The notes under the pieces were generated by a model. The model ran no database searches. It was not told where the DNA came from and saw only the letters and a program-made list of their open reading frames with translations. This document shows positions 27,179-33,404 of a stretch of DNA of 64,000 nucleotides, in pieces (position 1 is the stretch's first letter; every line of letters begins with the position of its first letter). The DNA is from SIG598 sp045605025 (lineage in GTDB: Bacteria; Bacillota; Clostridia; Oscillospirales; Acutalibacteraceae). A program made the translations under genes and the position numbers. Location: NCBI GenBank assembly GCA_045605025.1, contig JAZUPE010000084.1, positions 7,773 to 71,772 of the forward strand, given 5' to 3'.

Positions 27179-27490
27179 TAATAAGGGTACATAGCGTATT
27201 TTTTGAGCAAAAAGTGAATGCAGGATGTCGATTTTTTGATCCTGGTTCCAATTCGTAAAGGGTATATCACCACCGAAAGGGTACGATTTTTCGTACCAGA
27301 AATGAATTAGGGCAGATCTGTATTTGTTCGATGGTTACGCACTTTTCAGCATGTAATACATACCCTTATCGATACCCTTATTCGTACCCTTGGTGTAAGG
27401 AAAATTTTTATCCTTAGAAAATACTTGTTTCGCATGAAAAAGGTCAGCTTTGTTCGTTTACCCTTTATTCTTCGGCGCTTCCATCAGCCA
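27171..27490. repeat. GGGTAC-rich att-like repeat, copy A
   Basis: Left arm AAGGGTACTAATAAGGGTAC (27171-27190) is mirrored by an inverted arm at 27371-27391 (GATACCCTTATTCGTACCC), with GGGTA words between. The block continues to a conserved tail (TTCGTTTACCCTTTATTC) near 27452. It is homologous over about 320 bp to copy C at 38493-38810, and in part to copy B (31946-32030) and copy D (43375-43398). The arrangement of inverted short sites resembles integrase arm-site clusters. Confidence 0.65.
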
Positions 27491-27557
27491 AAAATATATT
27501 CTTTCGTACTTGTGTATCAGACGATAATGCAGCTTATCCGCATATTTTCTCCGCAAA

Positions 27558-27616
27558 ATAAGCGCCCCGGGAGATGCCGTCATCATGCAATGACAGCGCT
27601 TCTCCCGGGGGCTTAT
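27558..27616. repeat. Long cruciform-type inverted repeat
   Basis: ataagcgccccgggaga (27558-27574) pairs with tctcccgggggcttat (27601-27616), and the interior (tgccgtcat/atgacagcg) can extend the stem. It is about 75 bp downstream of the unknown MKILFC gene on its own strand and could be its terminator, although no T-run is seen. Confidence 0.6.
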
Positions 27617-27691
27617 ATGAAAGAGAGTGTGAGGAATAGTTATGTTTGAGAAGTCAGTTATGTGTTCAGCGAGATTCTGGAGTTAAAAAGA

Positions 27692-28336
27692 TCAGTCGCC
27701 GTTCTGAACGCAGATCGGATATCTGTCCCGCCAGTTCTCTCCGGTGTATTCATCAATGCTCTTAATGAGACGTGAAAGGTATTGCTCTGCCTCCGGCTCG
27801 GTCGGATACCATACCATCGACTGGCCGAAGCCGTAGCTTCCGGTGCGCTTTGCAGAGGGAACAGACCAGATGTGACGGTTGCGCTCGCCCTCCGGCAGCA
27901 GCACGCAATCAGAGGCTTTTGCCCGGACATTGTAGCATCTCTCTTCGGAATGATCGGGGAAGTCAAGAATCCAGTCAAGCAGATCACGCCAGACTGTTGC
28001 GTGCTTGTACCAGCCTACCACGGTAACCTCGCCTTTGTAGCTTTTTGCGCACCACACCACCAGCACGTCATCGACATACGGGTCTCTGGAGTATGCTTCG
28101 CAGCCTTCGATGCGTTCAATATGAAAGGTGTTCCGTGAGCCGCGGTTGGACTTGGGTTCGACGAATCCGACGCACTCAAGGTCATCACTGCCATCCATCT
28201 CAAAGGGGCAGAAATTGAACTCCTCGTGACCAAAACCGTTTTCGGCAACGAAACTGCCTCCGTTTACTGGAATATCGTCATCACAGGCACCCTTGTAGTA
28301 CTTCATGCTGGAAATCTTGCAGAACAGAATCTTCAT
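27692..28336 (-). CDS. Unknown protein of defence island ('MKILFC' protein)
   Basis: 214 residues, last gene of the HTH-helicase operon (80 bp after the helicase). The N-terminus MKILFCKISSMKYYKG, then NGGSFVAENGFGHEEFNF, FVEPKSNRG, VDDVLVVWCAKS and TVVGWYKHATVWRD form a compact pattern that I associate with the N-terminal domain of some HNH-endonuclease and restriction-type proteins. No nuclease motif is present here. The C-terminus (from about 165) is Trp/Tyr-rich. It could be a modification- or nucleic-acid-reader module (EVE/PUA-like fold suspected), but this is a guess. AAAGGAAAG precedes the ATG. Confidence 0.7.
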   Translation of the reverse strand: MKILFCKISSMKYYKGACDDDIPVNGGSFVAENGFGHEEFNFCPFEMDGSDDLECVGFVEPKSNRGSRNTFHIERIEGCEAYSRDPYVDDVLVVWCAKSYKGEVTVVGWYKHATVWRDLLDWILDFPDHSEERCYNVRAKASDCVLLPEGERNRHIWSVPSAKRTGSYGFGQSMVWYPTEPEAEQYLSRLIKSIDEYTGENWRDRYPICVQNGD

Positions 28337-28416
28337 TGTTTTTCTTTCCTTTCTCTTTGTTGTGACTCAAGTATACAACAGTTGCAGGACTAAAAAGCGG
28401 ACAGGTTGTCCGGTCG

Positions 28417-31041
28417 TCATATTGCAGACTCAATGTCAAATTGGGGAAAGGTAAAGTCAAGGAATCTCTCGTGTTCGGTCCAGTTGGGATATCTGTGCTC
28501 TGCAGCCCAGAAAGCGGGATTGTGAGAACGATTATCCCTGTGCAGCAGCTCGTGATAGACGATATATTTTACTACCTCACGCGGAACATCAGCCGAATTC
28601 AGAACGCAGTTGACGCGGATAAAGTCACCATCGGGACGGTAGTTGTACATACCGAAGTATCCTCGGTACGGGCGATCGGTCCAGCTCACCGGAGGCACAA
28701 CGCCGTAAGCGCCGTCAAACATTTCGTCAATCACTTCCGTCACAAGAGCGTCAAGATCATGGAACGGAGTCCGATCAAGCTGAATGCTTTTCTCCGGAAT
28801 TTCTTCTATCCTGATGCCCAGAGGTCTGACCCCGTTGGTGTAGTACAGGAAGTCCCGGACACGGTTGCGGAATTCCTGTCTGCCGCCGTACACGCTGTCA
28901 ATTATGTCACTGTTGTCTTCGTATATGCGGGATACAGTATCAAAGATGTCGTTGATGCCGATGTTATCTTCTCTGAGCTGATCGGCAATAACAGCCGCGT
29001 CAATGGTGCGGCGCTGAGAAAACTGGTGAAGATGAGGGAATTCGCCGGTGAGGCGATACATATCGAGGATCAACTGGATGTCACGGGAGGAGGGGACAAG
29101 GCCAAAGCATCTGAACCAGTCATTCAGTGCATCGGAACCGGTGTAGTTGGGGTTGTCCAGCGTGGATTGTTTGTGTTTCCACATGTTCAGATAGCAGGAG
29201 AGCTGAGACTCGAATACCAGCACCTTGGTGTCGTTTCCGTCCTCGTCGATCACATCATACCATCCAACCGGAAGAGATGCGTAGCAGCCGTGTCTGCTGC
29301 CGTGAGCGTAACTGACGTGTATTTCTTTCAGAATATCATTGATGGCTGCCCACGGAACAAGCTCGGAACGGCGTCGGGATCCTGCGTGCTTCTCCGAATC
29401 CTCGGGAGCGCAGATGGAATCGAGTATAAATTCGGGGTTGAGCCAGTTAACGAAGCTGCCCCAGTTATCCTGGAAGTCAACAATGTTGACCGTTTCGGTT
29501 CCGTGGCTGCTTTTTCCGCGCATACCTCTGCCGATCATCTGCATCAGCAGCACATCGCTGGTGGTCGGACGGGTCAGAAATACTGTCTGAATATCCGGTA
29601 CATCACTGCCCTCGGTGAGAATCTGTATATTTATCAGAACATCCAGCTCGCCTCGCTGGAAGCGCGCGATCTTGTCCGCGTTTCCCGGATGCGCGGAGTA
29701 TATGTAGTCACAGCGCACGCCGCGTTTCCGCAGAACCTTGCAAAGACTTATACAGTGAGTGGCGTTAAGCGCAAAGATAAGTGTCTTTCCGTAGCGCTCA
29801 CGGTTATTCATGTATGTGTCGGCAATCAGCTTGTTTCGTTCGGCCATATCTGCCATTCGTTCGAGGGTTTCCGGCGACAGCTCGCCCCATTTCTTGATAT
29901 AATTCTGCTCGTCCAGAGTGATGACCGTGTCAAATTCAATATTGGTGTCGATTCTTTCATAGTGAGGTTCGGAAAGGAAACCCTTTGCGATCAGATCGCT
30001 CATGGGTATGCTGTAAATGATTGTGTCATCAAACAGCTTCATCAGCCGCGCAGTATCGGAATCCTTCATACGCACAGGCGTTGCAGTGAGGCCAAGCAGT
30101 TTGACGTTCCCGGCGATCTTTTGTATTTCGGAGATGATGATCTGATATGTCGGTGCAAGCGTGTGATGCGCCTCGTCAACGATTATCATTACCCTGTCTT
30201 TGAGAATCGTCTGAAGATAGGGCAGATTGCGCGCAAGACTCTGAACACCGATAATCATTACGTCGTCGTTCTTTTCGGTCGCTTTTATCGATGCGTGGCT
30301 GCCGGAGACGCAGACCATCTTGAATGAACTCTTGTCAGGAGCAGCGACAGGAAGAATACCACCTGCGAAATTGTAGACCGAAGATGCAGTCTGCTCAATG
30401 AGCATTGCTCTGTGAGTGAGCCAGATAACCTGCCATCCGTCGGCGACCATGGACTCCAGCAGAAAACGTGTGGCGACGCGTGTCTTGCCGCTTCCGGTGG
30501 GCATAACAAGGACGCCGGAGCGACGGTTCTTCTCGACGAAATGCTCGCGAAGCTTCGCCAGTGCCTCGTCCTGATAGCCGAACATGGGGATATCATCCGG
30601 CACGCAGCCGGTCAGATCAATGGTTTTAGGCGACCCGAAGATGCAGAACTCTGCGTCGTCATCGATCCGCTTGTTGCCGGCGCGGTGCAGCTCGCCAATG
30701 ATAAGCGTAAGTACCGTGGAAGTGAGATTAAGGCGCTTGATCTGATTGAGCATCTCCTGTTCGGTTCCTACACGCACTCCGCGGTAGCTGCGCTTATCCA
30801 GAGTGCGGATAACCGTTACAAGGTGAGTGCTTCCAGCAAGGAAATTATCAATAATCTCCGAGTGATAGCGCCGAACGAACTTCTCATCAGGCAGCCTGCA
30901 GATGCGATCCATATAAGGGATAAGCTGCTCCTTGTTGTCGTAGTCGTACTTCGGGCGAAGAGTTCTGGCGGTTTTCTCGCTGTAACATACGCTTTTGATG
31001 AATTCGAGGCCGAATGCGTCCCATGTGAAATGTTTTTTCAT
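28417..31041 (-). CDS. DEAH-box SF2 helicase fused to a C-terminal HExxH metallopeptidase-like domain
   Basis: 874 residues. An unknown N-terminal domain covers residues 1-150. The helicase core (about 155-520) has motif I PTGSGKT (181-187), motif II DEAH (289-292), motif III TAT (about 319-321) and motif VI QMIGRGMRG (about 490). A linker domain without recognised motifs covers about 530-760. The C-terminal 100 residues carry YIVYHELLHRDN (HELLH at 830-834) followed by HNPAFWAAEHRYPNW, a pattern like SprT/WSS-type predicted zinc peptidases. The helicase would translocate on nucleic acid with ATP, and the peptidase could cleave a bound protein; both are inference from motifs. It sits between an HTH protein and the MKILFC protein in one operon, with AAAGGATG before the ATG. 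Confidence 0.85.
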   Translation of the reverse strand: MKKHFTWDAFGLEFIKSVCYSEKTARTLRPKYDYDNKEQLIPYMDRICRLPDEKFVRRYHSEIIDNFLAGSTHLVTVIRTLDKRSYRGVRVGTEQEMLNQIKRLNLTSTVLTLIIGELHRAGNKRIDDDAEFCIFGSPKTIDLTGCVPDDIPMFGYQDEALAKLREHFVEKNRRSGVLVMPTGSGKTRVATRFLLESMVADGWQVIWLTHRAMLIEQTASSVYNFAGGILPVAAPDKSSFKMVCVSGSHASIKATEKNDDVMIIGVQSLARNLPYLQTILKDRVMIIVDEAHHTLAPTYQIIISEIQKIAGNVKLLGLTATPVRMKDSDTARLMKLFDDTIIYSIPMSDLIAKGFLSEPHYERIDTNIEFDTVITLDEQNYIKKWGELSPETLERMADMAERNKLIADTYMNNRERYGKTLIFALNATHCISLCKVLRKRGVRCDYIYSAHPGNADKIARFQRGELDVLINIQILTEGSDVPDIQTVFLTRPTTSDVLLMQMIGRGMRGKSSHGTETVNIVDFQDNWGSFVNWLNPEFILDSICAPEDSEKHAGSRRRSELVPWAAINDILKEIHVSYAHGSRHGCYASLPVGWYDVIDEDGNDTKVLVFESQLSCYLNMWKHKQSTLDNPNYTGSDALNDWFRCFGLVPSSRDIQLILDMYRLTGEFPHLHQFSQRRTIDAAVIADQLREDNIGINDIFDTVSRIYEDNSDIIDSVYGGRQEFRNRVRDFLYYTNGVRPLGIRIEEIPEKSIQLDRTPFHDLDALVTEVIDEMFDGAYGVVPPVSWTDRPYRGYFGMYNYRPDGDFIRVNCVLNSADVPREVVKYIVYHELLHRDNRSHNPAFWAAEHRYPNWTEHERFLDFTFPQFDIESAI

Positions 31042-31118
31042 GTGTGTAACATCCTTTCGTGTTTTATGCCTCGATTATAAACGAGCTTACCGGAATAATT
31101 CCGGACAGCTTGTCCGGT

Positions 31119-31619
31119 TCATGCGTCCGGGTTGGACAGTACGGATGTATTGCAGTATTTTTTCATGCTCTCGTCAAAGTCTGTAATATCTCCGCCGCGA
31201 GCCAATTCGCAAAGCAGAATATAGTCAGTTCGGATGCGTTCTGAAAGGTCATACCCAAGCAGCGAATACAGTTCTCGTGTTTCTTCAATCGACAGGCGTG
31301 CACCTATGCAGAATTTGGAAAGCATGGTGTATGTAATAACACGCCCGTTGCGGAATTTCAGTGTTTTTCGGAATGAATCCCGTTTGATATCGCAGCGGTT
31401 TTCGAGCTTGGCGTAATCATTGTCCAGCCGCTCACAGAACAGTTCGGATAATCTGCATCGGAAAGTATCCAGATCAATGTCTGCAGGCATTCCGGCAATA
31501 TCTGCTTCCGTCAGGCGATACGCACCGTGGGAACCCTTTGCGGTAAACAGCTCCGGAATGTCAGTGCTGTCAAAATCCATTGTATCTATCTGCGAATAGT
31601 CATAAATTATCTTGGACAT
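31119..31619 (-). CDS. Helix-turn-helix-like regulator or accessory protein of the helicase operon
   Basis: 166 residues, first gene of the operon, 77 bp upstream of the helicase. The segment FRKTLKFRNGRVITYTMLSK followed by FCIGARLSIEETRELYSLLG (about residues 85-125) resembles the divergent HTH seen in small proteins next to phage-defence helicases in Firmicutes. The N-terminal 70 residues are acidic. AAGGGAG lies 7 nt before the ATG. An inverted repeat (31641-31656) between promoter and start could be its own operator. It could be a repressor or a sensor; not resolved. Confidence 0.6.
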   Translation of the reverse strand: MSKIIYDYSQIDTMDFDSTDIPELFTAKGSHGAYRLTEADIAGMPADIDLDTFRCRLSELFCERLDNDYAKLENRCDIKRDSFRKTLKFRNGRVITYTMLSKFCIGARLSIEETRELYSLLGYDLSERIRTDYILLCELARGGDITDFDESMKKYCNTSVLSNPDA

Positions 31620-31640
31620 AGCGTGCTCCCTTCACAAACA

Positions 31641-31656
31641 ATACAGTCAATTGTAT
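31641..31656. promoter_or_regulatory. Candidate operator in the helicase-operon leader
   Basis: ATACAgtcaatTGTAT is an inverted repeat just downstream of the -10 box and upstream of the ribosome binding site of the HTH gene, the usual place for an autoregulatory operator. Confidence 0.4.
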
Positions 31657-31673
31657 ACGGTTTTATTATGATA

Positions 31674-31702
31674 ATTGTATCACGATGTGTGGTTGTTATC
31701 AA
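31674..31702 (-). promoter_or_regulatory. Promoter of the HTH-helicase-MKILFC operon
   Basis: Minus strand TTGATA (31697-31702), 17-nt spacer, TACAAT (31674-31679), about 55 nt before the ATG at 31619. Confidence 0.7.
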
Positions 31703-31872
31703 TATAAGGTTAAGCGGTAAGAGGAATCATTCGCTATTGCCTGAGGGCTGAAGTTTTTGCTTTTGCCGAATCAATTTCATGCGAACAGCGCAAGATATGT
31801 TGGCTTTGAGACGCAGGTGATAAAGCCTCTTATGTCCGCTTAATGCGTAAGAGCGCTACGTTCAGCCTGTAG

Positions 31873-31910
31873 AAAAACCGACTATGGCAACGCAGCCAGA
31901 GTCGGGTTTT
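31873..31910 (-). terminator. Terminator downstream of mcrC
   Basis: aaaaccgact (31874-31883) pairs with agtcgggtttt (31900-31910) with a small internal GGC/GCC pairing. Flanking A- and T-runs would allow function on either strand. It separates the McrBC module from the helicase-operon promoter. Confidence 0.65.
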
Positions 31911-31945
31911 CGGTATTAACTGTTCGAATGTTCGAATAAAGATAC

Positions 31946-32030
31946 GGATTCTTCGTTCCCGCTTCCATATCGTAAAGGGGAGTTTTGTTCGTTTACCCTT
32001 TATTCTTCAGCGCAGCTATCAGCTCGTTGG
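31946..32030. repeat. Att-like repeat, copy B (internally deleted)
   Basis: CTTCGTTCCCGCTTCCATAT matches copy C near 38570 (ttcgttcctgcttccatatc). It is joined directly to TTGTTCGTTTACCCTTTATT, which matches the tail of copy A near 27448. The roughly 170 bp that separate these segments in copies A and C are missing. It marks the boundary between the helicase module and the McrBC module. Confidence 0.6.
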
Positions 32031-32097
32031 GCTGTTAATAGCAAACTGTTCCGCTCTGCGGTTATCTCCGGGCACTGCTGCTAAGATCTTTTCCCTA

Positions 32098-33384
32098 TCA
32101 CACATTATCTTTAATTTCTGTAATTAGCATGTTCAAAGAGTTTTTCAGATCAAACAAATCAATAAATCTGACTTTGATTTTAGTTCCATCATGAGAAAGA
32201 AACCGTATATCTTTATTTTGCTCGACCTTCTCTGTGAGAGGATAAAGCAAGGTGACATTCTCGGAGGTATATTTCTTTTGGTAAGCATACATTTGGTACA
32301 TATCCGCCTGAGATATACCATAGTTCGCTTTGGCATCGGAGAGAACTTTCCATTTTGTGTCCATAACGAAGACCTGTTCCAACGCTTTGTTCTTGATAAC
32401 AATATCGGGCTTCATCAAGAATTTTCTCGGTTCGTCAAACAAGTGGTATGTCTTATCCTGTGCGGAAAGGGTGTACCCGGAATGACCGAGCATCTTTTTG
32501 AGCTGTGCCGCTATGTAGCTCTCAAACAGCGTTTCCATCGGGAACAGCAGCGCGAAGGCAACCTCCGAACCGGAGAACGATGTGAAGCTCTTGCCCATCA
32601 GAAAAACCTTGCTCCAAAGCAGCGCTGTTTGATAGTCTGAAGTTTTTCTGTCAGGAACTATCTTTGAGAAGTCTAATTGATAGTCCCTGGATTCATCAAC
32701 GTCAGAAAACGCATTGAGCAGCGTTTTTATATCGGACTTGTTCCTGGAGGAAGTAGTATTTTTGTAGAGATATCTGAGAGTGGACTTTAAGATTTTGTTC
32801 TCTGCTCGGTTTATGTTGAACTCGTCGTACTCTACGAAGCTGCGCTCCTTGTGAGCATAGTTATGCTTGATTTGACCGGCAAATACCATCTTGCCCTTGA
32901 ACACATTTCCGTTAGACTGAATGGTCTCGTAGTCGCACTTCAAGCCACGCTTGACGATATAGAATACTTCATCGACAAACATTCGGATAAAGATCTCAAA
33001 GATATTCAGCTTGTCGATATTCACATTAGTTGATGGCAAGGATTTGAATGGTGCGTTGCGGAGTGTTTTTAACATATCCACAAGCAGCTTCTTGACCTTG
33101 CCCTCGGTAATGGTTTCGTTGGAGAAAATCTTGGGAAGGATTTCTATGGTCGTGCCATCGTTCATAGTGATAACGCCGACATAGTTTTTGGCAGTAATAA
33201 TTTTACCTATGCCTTTACGAGATGAAATCCCCATGATCTCTAAAGCATCGGCATCATCGGTGTTGTTGGATAGCACAAAGTTTTCCAGGGCATCAAAGGT
33301 GTCCGGGGGCAAAGAGATACTTCCCAACACCTCTTTGTCCCTCACAAATGAGCCATATTCAGTAATTAGATATGTTTTACTCAT
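32098..33384 (-). CDS. mcrC: McrC nuclease subunit of a McrBC type IV restriction system
   Basis: 428 residues. An N-terminal McrC domain (LITEYGSFVRDKE, GVITMNDGTTIEILPKIF) is followed by the helical central region, and a PD-(D/E)xK nuclease core has Asp327 in KPDIVI and D342-T-K344 in VMDTKWKV. It follows mcrB with a 20-bp gap. McrC associates with the McrB GTPase hexamer and cleaves modified DNA during GTP-driven translocation. All catalytic residues expected for the nuclease are present, so it appears intact. Confidence 0.9.
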   Translation of the reverse strand: MSKTYLITEYGSFVRDKEVLGSISLPPDTFDALENFVLSNNTDDADALEIMGISSRKGIGKIITAKNYVGVITMNDGTTIEILPKIFSNETITEGKVKKLLVDMLKTLRNAPFKSLPSTNVNIDKLNIFEIFIRMFVDEVFYIVKRGLKCDYETIQSNGNVFKGKMVFAGQIKHNYAHKERSFVEYDEFNINRAENKILKSTLRYLYKNTTSSRNKSDIKTLLNAFSDVDESRDYQLDFSKIVPDRKTSDYQTALLWSKVFLMGKSFTSFSGSEVAFALLFPMETLFESYIAAQLKKMLGHSGYTLSAQDKTYHLFDEPRKFLMKPDIVIKNKALEQVFVMDTKWKVLSDAKANYGISQADMYQMYAYQKKYTSENVTLLYPLTEKVEQNKDIRFLSHDGTKIKVRFIDLFDLKNSLNMLITEIKDNV

Positions 33385-33404
33385 TCTAACACCTCAAAGA
33401 ATCA

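Noticed and set aside
28441..30327. A 628-codon plus-strand frame opposite the helicase
   Set aside because: Antisense shadow; helicase motifs are on the minus strand.
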